Both the position numbers and the translations under genes were made by a program. Below, piece after piece: positions 25,685-34,825 of a stretch of DNA of 64,000 nucleotides. Every line of letters begins with the position of its first letter. Positions within the stretch are counted from its first letter, which is position 1. The stretch is from positions 682,001 to 746,000 of the forward strand of contig CAVXJN010000001.1 of NCBI GenBank assembly GCA_963762165.1, written 5' to 3'. This stretch comes from CAVXJN01 sp963762165 (GTDB lineage: Bacteria; Pseudomonadota; Gammaproteobacteria; JASBUN01). The notes below the pieces were generated by a model. It worked only from the letters and a program-made list of their open reading frames with translations. It was not told the DNA's origin and made no database searches.

Positions 25685-27886
25685 TCAGCCGTCGCGCCGA
25701 GCCTCGATCACGTTGGGCAATTGTCCGATCTTGTCCAGCAACCGACTCAGTTGACGCAAATCGCTGATCTTCATGGACAAGCGCATGTGCGCCAGATTGG
25801 CCTTGTCGGTGACCGTGTTGAGCGCGATGACGTTGATCTTTTCGTTGGACAGAACTGCAGTGACGTCACGCAGCAGACCATGCCGATCGTAGGCCACGAT
25901 CTGCACGTCGACGGGATAGACCGACTCCGGCTTGCCGCCCCAGGAAACCTCGATCAAACGCTCTCGGGCCTGATTTTGCATGCGCAGCACGTTCGGGCAG
26001 TCGCTGCGATGAATGGTGACTCCATGGCCGCGGGTGATGTAGCCCAGGATCGAATCCGGCGGCACCGGCTTGCAACAGCGGGCAATGTGGGTCAGCAGGT
26101 TGCCGACGCCCTCGATCTTGATGTCGCCCGGCAGCCCTTCGCGCCCGCGCACCCGCGAGGGCCGCACCTTGTCCTTGGCCGGCGCCGGAGCCTGCTCCTG
26201 AGCTTCGGCGGCGATTTGGGTGGATGTGATTTCACCGCGGCCGATGGCGGCGAGAAAATCGTCCAGACGCTCAAAGCGGAAACGCCGGGCCAGGCGTTCG
26301 AAATTCAGATCGACAACGCCCAGCCGATGCAACTCGCGCTCCAGGGTTGCGCGGCCAGCGGCGGTGTTCTTTTCCAGATCCTGCTGTTTGAACCAGCTGC
26401 GCGCCTTGGCCCGGGCACGGGAACTTTTTAGATAACCCAGATGCGGATTGAGCCAGTCGCGACTGGGGGTACCGCTGCGGGTGGTGAGAATCTCCACCTG
26501 TTCGCCGCTGTTCAGTTCATAGGTCAAAGGCACGATACTGCCGTTGACCTTGGCACCGCGGCAGCGATGGCCCACATCGGTGTGGATGTGATAGGCAAAA
26601 TCCAGGGGAGTCGCGCCGGCGGGAAGGTCCACGACATTGCCCATGGGCGTCAGCACATACACCCGATCTTCGAACACTTCACCTTTGAAGCGATCGAGAA
26701 ACTCACCGGCACTGGCCTCCTCGTCCTTCCACTCCAATATCTGCCGTAACCAGGCTATTTTCTGCTCGAAGCCGGCATCGAAACGCGCGCCCTCCTTATA
26801 GCGCCAATGGGCGGCCACGCCGAGTTCGGCGTGCGCATGCATTTCGTGGGTGCGGATCTGCACTTCCAGGTTGCGGCCTTCGGGTCCCACCACGGCGGTG
26901 TGCAGAGACTGATATTGATTTTCCTTGGGCGTGGCGATGTAGTCGTCGAACTCCTTGGGAATGTGCTGCCACAAGGTGTGCACCACACCGAGGGCGCCGT
27001 AACAGTCGGCAAGGTTGTAGACGAAAACGCGCACTGCGCGGACATCGAAGATGTCTTCGAAGTCGACGCCCTTACGCTGCATTTTTTTCCAGATGCTGTA
27101 AATGTGCTTGGGTCGACCGGTGACCTCCGCGCGAATGCCCGCTTCGGCAAGTTCCCGCTGCAGTATCGCCACTACGTCATCGATATAACGGGAGCGATCG
27201 ACGCGCCGTTCGTCCAATAACCGGGCGATACGTTTGTAGGACTCCGGCTCCAGGTAACGCAGCGCCAGGTCCTCCAATTCCCACTTCAATTGCCAGATAC
27301 CGAGCCGATTGGCCAGGGGTGCGAATATGTCCAGCGTTTCCCGCGCGATGCGCCGCTGACGTTCCTCGCTCAGATGGGAAAGCGTGCGCATGTTGTGCAG
27401 GCGATCAGCGAGTTTGATCAGCACCACGCGCACGTCGTCGACCATCGCCAGCAGCATCTTGCGCAAACTTTCGGCATTCGACCATTCCCGGCGAGAGGCG
27501 GAACTCTGCTCGGGATATTGTTGGATGAGCGCCATTTTGGTCACGCCGTCCACCAACCGCGTTACCGAGTCACCGAACAGACTACGCAACTGCTCCAGGG
27601 TTACGCTGGTGTCTTCGACGACATCGTGAAGCAACGCAGCAGCGATGGTCTCGTGGTCCAAGGCGAGGTCAGCAAGGATTTCCGCGACCGAATACACGTG
27701 CCGGACGTAAGGTTCGCCGGAGGCGCGGGTTTGGCCTAGGTGAGCTTCGGAGGCAACCCGGGCCGCTTCCCGAATCAATGCGCACTCGGCCTCAGGCCGT
27801 CCCGCGCAAATGTCTCGCAGCCAGGCTTCGGTATCGAATTGGTTGACGCCGAGCTGACCGGCGTCCTTTTCCTTCACGCGCACCAT
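25685..27886 (-). CDS. relA: RelA-type (p)ppGpp synthetase with an intact-looking HD hydrolase motif
   Basis: 733 residues from ATG at 27886 (MVRVKEKDAG, like E. coli MVAVRSAH); the frame is open upstream but not conserved. Order: HD domain (~40-190), synthetase (~245-370), TGS (~415-475), zinc-finger/helical region (IARCCKPVPPDSILGYITRGHG) and C-terminal ACT (~660-733). The synthetase carries EFDD (312-315), the signature of RelA-type enzymes; bifunctional Rel/SpoT have RxKD. Yet His87-Asp88 and Glu91-Asp92 (LLHDVVEDT) and LADRLHN are retained, which E. coli RelA has lost. The usual NGYQS motif reads NQYQS (residues 323-327). It responds to amino-acid starvation on the ribosome; hydrolase activity is uncertain. 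Confidence 0.94.
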   Translation of the reverse strand: MVRVKEKDAGQLGVNQFDTEAWLRDICAGRPEAECALIREAARVASEAHLGQTRASGEPYVRHVYSVAEILADLALDHETIAAALLHDVVEDTSVTLEQLRSLFGDSVTRLVDGVTKMALIQQYPEQSSASRREWSNAESLRKMLLAMVDDVRVVLIKLADRLHNMRTLSHLSEERQRRIARETLDIFAPLANRLGIWQLKWELEDLALRYLEPESYKRIARLLDERRVDRSRYIDDVVAILQRELAEAGIRAEVTGRPKHIYSIWKKMQRKGVDFEDIFDVRAVRVFVYNLADCYGALGVVHTLWQHIPKEFDDYIATPKENQYQSLHTAVVGPEGRNLEVQIRTHEMHAHAELGVAAHWRYKEGARFDAGFEQKIAWLRQILEWKDEEASAGEFLDRFKGEVFEDRVYVLTPMGNVVDLPAGATPLDFAYHIHTDVGHRCRGAKVNGSIVPLTYELNSGEQVEILTTRSGTPSRDWLNPHLGYLKSSRARAKARSWFKQQDLEKNTAAGRATLERELHRLGVVDLNFERLARRFRFERLDDFLAAIGRGEITSTQIAAEAQEQAPAPAKDKVRPSRVRGREGLPGDIKIEGVGNLLTHIARCCKPVPPDSILGYITRGHGVTIHRSDCPNVLRMQNQARERLIEVSWGGKPESVYPVDVQIVAYDRHGLLRDVTAVLSNEKINVIALNTVTDKANLAHMRLSMKISDLRQLSRLLDKIGQLPNVIEARRDG

Positions 27887-27983
27887 GATTGAGCAACCGC
27901 TGGACCCGGGGCGCATTGCGTGGTCCGCGCGCCGCACCCCACAAGTCATATATGGTTTAAGTGCCGATGGTTTGCAAGCGTTC

Positions 27984-29060
27984 TCAGGAGGCGGCAGCAC
28001 CCGAGACACTGCGTTCCCGCCAATCCTGGTAGTTTTTGTACTTCAGATAGCCCTTTTCAAGGACGTAGCGCAGCACGCCGCGCAGGCGGTTGAAGTGCAC
28101 CACCGATGACACGCGAATGATCTCCTTGCCATGGAGATCGTAGAAAACCAGGGTCGGCGCGTAATAGAGACCCAGCTCTTCAGCCCACTTCCGTGCCGTG
28201 GTGTGCTGCCCTGAGGGGGTAATCACCGGCGTCGGCGCCAGTCGGTTGAGCTGTATGACGTCGAACCTGCGCAGCAGTTCGCGGGTTTGGTCGCTGTTGA
28301 ACGGCCCGGCGTGTAATACATCGCAGGCATGACATTCCGGCTGCTCGAACACCACCAGCAATGGCTGTTGGGCGGGAATTTTGGAACGGACCAAGGCGTA
28401 GGGAGGCGGGCCGAAGAAGAACTCGTGGTTGAGTTCACCCTCGCCGTGCAGAGCCGGTTCGCCGCGGGCGAGATATTCCGCAAAGGTTTCGTGCCGATAA
28501 TGCGCGTCGGCTACGAACTCCAGAGCGGCGCGCAATTCATAGGGCGGATGATAGCCGACCAGCCGCAGCACCTGTTTACCCTTGGGGTCGAAGAACACCA
28601 AAGTGGGCGTCAGCTGGGCTTCGTATTTGGCTGCATAATCACGTTCCGGCAGCACCGTGCCATCCAGGCCGGTGACCCAGCGGCTGCCCCGGGTATCGAT
28701 GGCGATGGTATCGAAATGCCGCTGTGTATACGTCCTAATGTCCGCCTGACCGAAATCCCGCTCCAGCAGCGCTTTGCAATAGGGGCAGTATTCCTGCCCG
28801 AAATAGATGATGAGTCCACGCTTGTGTTCGGCGGCGACATCTTTGATGTCGTCGCGGATATCGAGAAAGCTCACCTTGAACCATCCCGGAATCTTTACCG
28901 GTTTCTTCAACGGGCTGTCGTCGAACCCCGGTTGCAGAATATCGGGGTCCGCGCCGTGGCCGGGCATCGGGAGCAGCAGGGCGGACAACAGAAGCAAGTC
29001 GAAAATTACTGCCAACACTTTCCACCGGCGCGGAACGCGGCGCCTTTTTGCCTGCATCAT
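27984..29060 (-). CDS. Periplasmic protein with two thioredoxin-like domains
   Basis: 358 residues. An N-terminal hydrophobic segment (VLAVIFDLLLLSALLLPMPGHGA) acts as signal or anchor. The first thioredoxin fold (~55-190) has GLIIYFGQEYCPYCK, with a CPYC redox pair, and the cis-Pro in QLTPTLVFF. The second (~215-340) has LLVVFEQPECHACDVL, with CHAC, and cis-Pro in YYAPTLVFYD. The SoxW-like family fits; the substrate is unknown. It starts directly after the stop of the upstream small gene and probably belongs to the same operon, ending 97 bases before relA. Confidence 0.85.
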   Translation of the reverse strand: MMQAKRRRVPRRWKVLAVIFDLLLLSALLLPMPGHGADPDILQPGFDDSPLKKPVKIPGWFKVSFLDIRDDIKDVAAEHKRGLIIYFGQEYCPYCKALLERDFGQADIRTYTQRHFDTIAIDTRGSRWVTGLDGTVLPERDYAAKYEAQLTPTLVFFDPKGKQVLRLVGYHPPYELRAALEFVADAHYRHETFAEYLARGEPALHGEGELNHEFFFGPPPYALVRSKIPAQQPLLVVFEQPECHACDVLHAGPFNSDQTRELLRRFDVIQLNRLAPTPVITPSGQHTTARKWAEELGLYYAPTLVFYDLHGKEIIRVSSVVHFNRLRGVLRYVLEKGYLKYKNYQDWRERSVSGAAAS

Positions 29061-29062
29061 TG

Positions 29063-29416
29063 CTACATCACCCGCGCGACTGGCTCGTCGGTGAGCATCA
29101 GGGTTTTACGCACGATATCGAGCGCCTCGTCGGCAAATGCCTGTTCGTCACGCCAGCGATCGGAGACGCCCAAATCCTTTTCCGCGTTGCCGGTCAACAC
29201 CCGAAGCTTGTGGGAGCCCTGGTCGCGCTGCGCTCTCGATGCACGCTCACAGATCACGTACATCAGCGGCGCCTCATCGCCTTCCCTTACAGCAGCGAAC
29301 ACATACTGATAACGGTTCGGGTCGGTTGATTCGATCTCCGCCAATAACACACTATTGAACTCGCCGATCACATAACGCCGCTTTGGTATTGCGGTGGTGA
29401 TATTGGGTGCGTTCAC
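29063..29416 (-). CDS. Conserved-looking protein of unknown function
   Basis: 117 residues starting at GTG 29416, with AAGGAG 8 bases upstream. No known domain is recognised. The sequence is mixed alpha/beta and soluble (RRYVIGEFNSVLLAEIES, YVFAAVREGDEAPLMYVICERAS). The stop overlaps the start region of the thioredoxin-like gene (3-base gap), so it is probably translated with it. A good ribosome site and tight packing support a real gene. Confidence 0.7.
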   Translation of the reverse strand: MNAPNITTAIPKRRYVIGEFNSVLLAEIESTDPNRYQYVFAAVREGDEAPLMYVICERASRAQRDQGSHKLRVLTGNAEKDLGVSDRWRDEQAFADEALDIVRKTLMLTDEPVARVM

Positions 29417-29449
29417 GATTCCGTCTCCTTCGCACTTGCCGCGCCGCGA

Positions 29450-29686
29450 TCACGCTTCGAGACGCCGCAAGTCCAGTATTCGATTATTGGCATCGATTCG
29501 CAGCGCGAACAACCCATGCACCCCGTCAGGCCGCACGTAAGGACCCAAAATGCTGGCCGGAAAGCGCACCCGCCTGCCATCCGCGGTCAGCGCCTGAATC
29601 GAACCCGCCTGGCCGGAGTAGTAAGCCAGATATTGCTGACTGGACAAGTCGAGCCGGAAGCACAACTCAGTGTAGGACTGATTCAT
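29450..29686 (-). CDS. DUF2835-family small protein
   Basis: 78 residues. The pattern (LCFRLDLSSQQYLAYYSGQAGSI, RVRFPASILGPYVRPDGVHGLFALRID) matches the DUF2835 family as remembered from gammaproteobacteria (YYxG, aromatic, LRPF, GIxGxF). No function is known. It leads a minus-strand run with the next two genes. Confidence 0.78.
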   Translation of the reverse strand: MNQSYTELCFRLDLSSQQYLAYYSGQAGSIQALTADGRRVRFPASILGPYVRPDGVHGLFALRIDANNRILDLRRLEA

Positions 29687-29793
29687 GCTGCTAGGGGTCC
29701 GGGACGTCGTTTATACTGCAGGCGTGCATAGACCGATTCCTACATTACTGTTGCAGGCCGTGGGTCCGCAAGTGACCGCGCGCAGCGAACGAC

Positions 29794-30141
29794 ATGCCCG
29801 GACCGCCGAGTAGCGTACAACGCTGCCGAGACTTCAGTTACCGCCTGCACCCGCAAACCGGTACCCATCAGGCCACGGTAGAGTTCGAAGGTGTATTCGA
29901 ACACCGACCGGTACGCTGGTTGGCGACCATTGTCAGCCTGACCGATGGACACGCCGACGCGGCATCCGAACATGAGCGCCCGTTCATCGAAATCGATACC
30001 AAAGGCGCGAACGCAGACGGAGTAGTTGCCGTGCGGGTTGGGCTGCGGGTCGCACAAATCGACCTTCCGACCATTTGCAAAACCATTATTATGTTACGTC
30101 AATACAAACGCCTGCGACGCGGCCGGATGGAGTTCGGCTGA
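29794..30141 (+). CDS. Small protein of unknown function
   Basis: 115 residues, coding-like composition. The C-terminal half (VAVRVGLRVAQIDLPTICKTIIMLRQYKRLRRGRMEFG) looks structured and ends in a basic helix; the N-terminal half is mostly beta (FSYRLHPQTGTHQATVEFEGVFEHRPVRWL). No domain is recognised. Divergent from DUF2835 and convergent with the NERD gene. The ribosome site is weak, so the exact start is open. Confidence 0.6.
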   Translation: MPGPPSSVQRCRDFSYRLHPQTGTHQATVEFEGVFEHRPVRWLATIVSLTDGHADAASEHERPFIEIDTKGANADGVVAVRVGLRVAQIDLPTICKTIIMLRQYKRLRRGRMEFG

Positions 30142-30191
30142 GCAGCCACGCCCCGTTCTCCGGTCCGAGCTTGCAATTGCCGAGTCCAACC

Positions 30192-30782
30192 CTACGCGGA
30201 ATGCGTGACGCGTTGCTCCAGGCGATCCCAACTGGCCTGCAATTTGGGCGACACCGGAACATCGCTCGCCGCCAGTTCTTCCGCCAATCCCGCCAGCATG
30301 AACACGCCTGCCGGGCGCTGGCGCGGGAATCGGCCGGCGTCCGTGAACACCACCACGCCCTGCACATTCGCCTCCGGCACCAGGGCGCGCACTGCCGCTT
30401 CACGGGCTCGATTGCGATAAAGCGGATTTTCAAACTTGTAACTACGGCCATCGACGACCTGCGTCCAGATGTCGGTGTTCTGCCCGCCGAACAGCATGCC
30501 GCGGTAGTCCTTGACGTCGACGACCAGAATACGCTGGCCGCTGAGCACCAGAAAATCCGCGTGGATTCGACCCTCAACCGAATCCGGCACCAACACATCG
30601 GCCATCACCTTGGTGCCGAGGGCCCGTATTGCGCGTCGCAACCTGCGGGTTTGCCGGGTGCGCCGGTAGCGCAGCCCGACTGCCAGCAGCACCAGCATCA
30701 GCACGCCGCCCGATGACCAGAACCATGGCGTGTCATGCAGCGAGGCAAGCAACACTTGCGGGATTCGAGCGATCGATTCCAT
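30192..30782 (-). CDS. Membrane-anchored NERD-domain protein
   Basis: 196 residues. One membrane helix near the N-terminus (FWSSGGVLMLVLLAVGL) is followed by basic RRTRQTRRLRRAIRALG and the NERD (nuclease-related) domain: KVMADVLVPDSVEGRIHADFLVLSGQRILVVDVKDYRGMLFGG, with the D...D-(V)K active-site pattern of this fold, then WTQVVDGRSYKFENPLYRNR. The substrate is unknown; family members are proposed to act on DNA or RNA. The gene stands alone between convergent and divergent neighbours. Confidence 0.85.
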   Translation of the reverse strand: MESIARIPQVLLASLHDTPWFWSSGGVLMLVLLAVGLRYRRTRQTRRLRRAIRALGTKVMADVLVPDSVEGRIHADFLVLSGQRILVVDVKDYRGMLFGGQNTDIWTQVVDGRSYKFENPLYRNRAREAAVRALVPEANVQGVVVFTDAGRFPRQRPAGVFMLAGLAEELAASDVPVSPKLQASWDRLEQRVTHSA

Positions 30783-30924
30783 GAACGATGATCAGCCTGG
30801 ATGATGACTTGGCAGCGGGCAATCATAACGGAAGCAAACACCCGGACAAAGTGCCGGTTGAACCCCTTCGATCAAGTGCGCATACTGGCGCCACACCAAA
30901 CAATCACTGGATGTGAACTCTCAT

Positions 30925-32904
30925 ATGCCTGCGGTCCTCGAGTCCCTCGAATCTTGCCGCAAGTGGATCCCGCGTCTGATCGCCTTGTGGCTGGTCATGC
31001 CGGCGTTGCCGGCGCAAGCTGACAACCAGTTCGCTGGCGCGCGCTACCAATTCGTCGCCGCGGAGCAGGCACTGGATCGCGGCGACCGCGCAACCTACGA
31101 ATCCTTGCTGCGCTCGCTACGGAGTTACCCGCTCTACCCTTATTTGATCTACGACGACTTGCGCAAGCGGCTCGTAACCAACCCCGCGACCGAAATCAAA
31201 CATTTCCTGCGCGACTATGCCGATACGCCCCTTGCCCCGCGGCTGGAGCAGGCTTGGCTGTCCTACCTGTATCGGAACGGAAAGTGGCAAGCGTACGTCG
31301 ATCACGCACGGGACAACGACTCGCTCGATGACGACTGCAAGCGCCGACACGCATTGCTCGAACTCCATCACCGCAAACAAGCTTTGCAGGGAATTGAGGA
31401 TCTGTGGTTACACGGGTTTTCACTTCCCGACAGTTGCGACCACGCACTGAACGCATGGGCGGACGGCGGCGGCATCAGCAGTGATTTGGCCTGGCGGCGA
31501 ATCAGCATGGCGATGGGCGAAGGCAATGTCGGCCTTGCCCGTTATCTGAGCCGTTATCTTCCGCAGTCACAACGACCGCTGCTGGAGACATGGTACGAAC
31601 TGTACCGCAAGCCGGAAAACATCGCCGACGCTGAATTGCACGACGCTGCTGGACGCGCGCGCGAAATCGCTTTCAACGTAACGGCGCGACTGGCGCGCCA
31701 GGACCCGGACCAGGCGGCTGCGTTGTGGCCACAGCTGGTGCGGCGATTCGACTTCGACGCCGATCAGCAGCATCGCTTGCAGCGCAGAATAGCACTCTCG
31801 TTCGCCTATGCCGGCAATGCCGCGGCGCTGGACTGGTTTGCAAAAATTCCTGCCGACAGCAGCGATCGTTACGTGCGCTATTGGCGCGTGCGCGCAGCCT
31901 TAGCGCAACAGGATTGGCCAGCCGTTTTGAAATGGATCGACCAGCTCACGCCGACCGAGCAAACCGAGGACCGCTGGAAGTACTGGCGAGCACGCGCCCT
32001 GGAAGCGAGCGGCAAGAAACTGGAAGCCAAGCATTTGTATAAGCAGATCGCCCAGTCGCGGAGCTATGAAGGATTTCTTGCCGCCGACCGCATACAGATC
32101 CCCTATTCTCTCGATAGCAAACCACTGCAATTTTCCCAATCCGATCTGCATCGCTTCGCGGCGCGACCGGCGATGCAACGTGCCCACGAGCTGTTGATAC
32201 TGGATCGCAAGCTGGATGCGCGCCGCGAATGGTACGCGGCAATGCAGCACTTCAACGCTCGTGAACTGGAACTGGCCGCGACCTTGGCACACGACTGGGG
32301 CTGGCATGACCGGGCAATACTGACGGTCAGCCGCGCCCGCTACTGGGACGATCTCGACCTGCGTTTTCCATTGCCCTATCTGCAGACGGTAAAAACGCGC
32401 TCCGAGGCGGTGGGTATCAACGATGCCTGGACCTATGCCGTGATCCGCCGCGAAAGCGCATTCAACACGGAGGCTCACTCCCACCGGGGCGCCGTCGGGC
32501 TGATGCAGTTGCTGCCCAGCACGGCACGGCATGTTGCGCGCACCGTCAACCGCCGGCTGCACGCGGTAGCGGATTTGTATAAGGCCGATGTCAACATCCG
32601 CTATGGAACCGAATATCTACGCATGATCCTGCAACGCTTCGGCGATCATCCGGTCCTCGCCACCGCGGCCTATAACGCGGGACCCTACCGCGTCCAGAGC
32701 TGGCTGCCCACCCACGACACCGTACCCGCCGACATCTGGGTGGAAACCGTTCCGTACAACGAAACGCGCGAATATCTTCGCAATGTTCTCGCCTATACCG
32801 CGATCTACGAAAAGCGAATGGGACGGGAAGCCACGCCTTTGACGCAACGCATGCCGCCCGTAACGCCGCAGGCACAGAATGAACGGGACGACGACGCGGA
32901 ATGA
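30925..32904 (+). CDS. slt: Soluble lytic murein transglycosylase (Slt70 type)
   Basis: About 659 residues; an in-frame GTG four codons upstream (30913) is an alternative start. A signal peptide ending PALPAQA is followed by the long helical U and L superhelix, then the catalytic goose-lysozyme-like domain. Catalytic Glu is in AVIRRESAFNTEA, with GAVGLMQLLPSTA and ATAAYNAGPYRVQSWL. The enzyme cleaves murein strands in the periplasm to give 1,6-anhydro products. The C-terminus is extended by a short polar tail. It overlaps the next gene by 26 bases. Confidence 0.95.
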   Translation: MPAVLESLESCRKWIPRLIALWLVMPALPAQADNQFAGARYQFVAAEQALDRGDRATYESLLRSLRSYPLYPYLIYDDLRKRLVTNPATEIKHFLRDYADTPLAPRLEQAWLSYLYRNGKWQAYVDHARDNDSLDDDCKRRHALLELHHRKQALQGIEDLWLHGFSLPDSCDHALNAWADGGGISSDLAWRRISMAMGEGNVGLARYLSRYLPQSQRPLLETWYELYRKPENIADAELHDAAGRAREIAFNVTARLARQDPDQAAALWPQLVRRFDFDADQQHRLQRRIALSFAYAGNAAALDWFAKIPADSSDRYVRYWRVRAALAQQDWPAVLKWIDQLTPTEQTEDRWKYWRARALEASGKKLEAKHLYKQIAQSRSYEGFLAADRIQIPYSLDSKPLQFSQSDLHRFAARPAMQRAHELLILDRKLDARREWYAAMQHFNARELELAATLAHDWGWHDRAILTVSRARYWDDLDLRFPLPYLQTVKTRSEAVGINDAWTYAVIRRESAFNTEAHSHRGAVGLMQLLPSTARHVARTVNRRLHAVADLYKADVNIRYGTEYLRMILQRFGDHPVLATAAYNAGPYRVQSWLPTHDTVPADIWVETVPYNETREYLRNVLAYTAIYEKRMGREATPLTQRMPPVTPQAQNERDDDAE

Positions 32905-33700
32905 CAACGACTATCGCGGCCGGCTGCTGTACCGCAGCGAAACCGCGGAATCGATTGTCGAAGTCGTCGAGACGGACACCACCCGAGCAATGCATTTCGG
33001 CACACCGGCGCGGCAGAGCTGCATGTGGCTGCACGATCCCGAGCGGCTGCAATTGCCCTACACCCGGGCGATGATGAGTTTTCTACTGCTGCTGCCCGAC
33101 GTGCCCAGGCGGGTGCTGATGCTTGGCCTTGGCGGCGGCTCCATTGCCAAGTTCCTGCTGCACGGGTTCCCGCAATGCGAGGTGCACGCCGTGGAACGCA
33201 GCAGCGAAGTAATCGCCCTCGCGCGACGATATTTCGCGCTGCCGGATTCTGAGAGATTGCAGGTCCATGCCGCTTGCGCCGAGGATTTCGTCGCCCATAG
33301 CGCGGCTGCCGGGCACTTCGACGCGGTACTGGTGGATACCTTCGACGCCGCCGGTGCGGCGCGCTGCATTGGCCAGCAGGCCTTCATCGATCAGTGCAAA
33401 TCCGCGCTTAACGACCACGGCGTTTTGGCGATCAATCTGTGGCGTGGACGCGCCACCGGCTATCGCGAGACGCTGGCGGCAATGGCACGGGCGTTCGCAG
33501 AAGCCCCGATGCAACTGCCGGTGCCGAAACGGGGAAACGTGATTGCGTTTGCCAGCCGGAAGGCAGGCGGCTGGAAGCCGCTGCAGGATATTGACGCTCG
33601 CGCTCGCGCCTATGAACGAAGCCTGCAACTCGACTTCACGGGCTATTTGCACAACCTGCACCGCGGCCGCAACGGTTGGTTTCGCTGGCTACGACGGTGA
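32879..33700 (+). CDS. Spermidine-synthase-fold / methyltransferase-like protein
   Basis: 273 residues. The Rossmann core carries VLMLGLGGGSIAKFLL (nucleotide or SAM loop), CEVHAVERSSEVIALARRYF and FDAVLVDTFDA, the pattern of SpeE-like aminopropyltransferases. Several residues that bind putrescine and define true SpeE (the YHEM and HPAL-type blocks) are not seen, so polyamine synthesis is doubtful. Translation is probably coupled to slt through the 26-base overlap. It is convergent with the ZntB-like gene. Confidence 0.8.
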   Translation: MNGTTTRNDNDYRGRLLYRSETAESIVEVVETDTTRAMHFGTPARQSCMWLHDPERLQLPYTRAMMSFLLLLPDVPRRVLMLGLGGGSIAKFLLHGFPQCEVHAVERSSEVIALARRYFALPDSERLQVHAACAEDFVAHSAAAGHFDAVLVDTFDAAGAARCIGQQAFIDQCKSALNDHGVLAINLWRGRATGYRETLAAMARAFAEAPMQLPVPKRGNVIAFASRKAGGWKPLQDIDARARAYERSLQLDFTGYLHNLHRGRNGWFRWLRR

Positions 33701-33712
33701 CAGAACCCGTCA

Positions 33713-34688
33713 CTACATCCACTGCTTGCGACGTAGCAACCAGAATTGCACCGCCGCCAGACCTCCGAGCAAGAGACACACCGCCAAAAAACCGTAATGG
33801 TACTCCGCCCCCGGGAACGCCGCCGACATTGATCCCCAACAGGCCGGTCACGAAACCCAGCGGCAAGAACACGGCGGCAACGATGGACAGCACGTACATC
33901 CGCCGATCCATTTGTTCCGATAAACGGCTGTTGAGTTCCTCCTGGGTGACCGCGGCACGCTCACGTGCGGCATCCATGTCCTCCACGTATCGGGTAACCC
34001 GGTCACCGACTTCCCGCAGCCGCAAACGGTCCTGCGCATGCAGCCATTCGGCCTGCTCCTGTATCAGGCGCGCCATGGCTTCGCGCTGCGGCGCCAGATA
34101 GCGGCGCAAGCTGATGATTTGACGGCGCACGTCGGCAAGCAACGGCCGCAGGCGATGACTTTCCGAAACCAGGATCTGGTCTTCCAGTTCGGCCACGTGC
34201 TCGTCGATGCCGTCAATGACGTCGGCCATGCGGGCCACCATCCGATCCGATATCTGCACCAGAAACTCACCTGCGCCGCGCGGTCCGCGCCCCACGGCGA
34301 GCGCCGCGCGCAGGTCTTCTATCGACAACAAGTGCCGATGCCGGGCCGTCACGATCCGCTGACGGTTCGCCCAGATGCGGATCGAAACCATGTCTTCAGG
34401 CTCGGCGTTGGGATTGAGATTCACTCCGCGCAGCAGCACCAGGAGACCATCACCCACCGGCACGCTGCGGGGGCGGGTTTCTTCCTGCAGTAGATTGTCT
34501 GCTACCAGGGGATCGAGACCGCTGGCTTCACGCACCCAGCGGCGGGCGTTGTCGCTGGTGTAATCCAGGTGCACCCACAACACGCCCTGTTCAGGTTGCC
34601 AGGCCTTGATCTGCTGCCAGTCGTAAACCTGGGCGCCACCCTGGCCGTCCAGCAAATAGGCGGCAATCAGTCCGTCGGTGGTGAACAT
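33713..34688 (-). CDS. ZntB/CorA-type divalent-cation transporter, C-terminus frame-shifted
   Basis: From ATG at 34688 the frame gives the large cytoplasmic domain (VLWVHLDYTSDNARRWV, DNLLQEETRPRSVPVGDGLLVLLRGVN), the long stalk helices and the first membrane helix with FVTGLLGINVGGVPG, the GxN motif of ZntB proteins. It then runs into unrelated sequence and stops only at 33636, inside the neighbouring gene. Removing one G from the G5 run at 33808-33812 reads GAEYHYGFLAVCLLLGGLAAVQFWLLRRKQWM and stops at 33713, the normal second helix and basic tail. Coordinates given here use that corrected end. As written the second membrane helix is lost. Confidence 0.85.
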
Positions 34689-34825
34689 AACAGCCCCGTT
34701 CGTCGCGGATTCGCGCAAATAAAGTGTACTCCGTACGAGTTTACACAATTTTCGTGCGTGCTTTTGGTCTGAGAGTCCATAGGCATTATCATGGCAATAT
34801 CTAACCCATCTTTCAGAGGGATTTT

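Noticed and set aside
32879..33700. A true spermidine synthase
   Set aside because: The nucleotide-binding core fits, but the putrescine-site blocks of SpeE are not visible, so only the fold is claimed.
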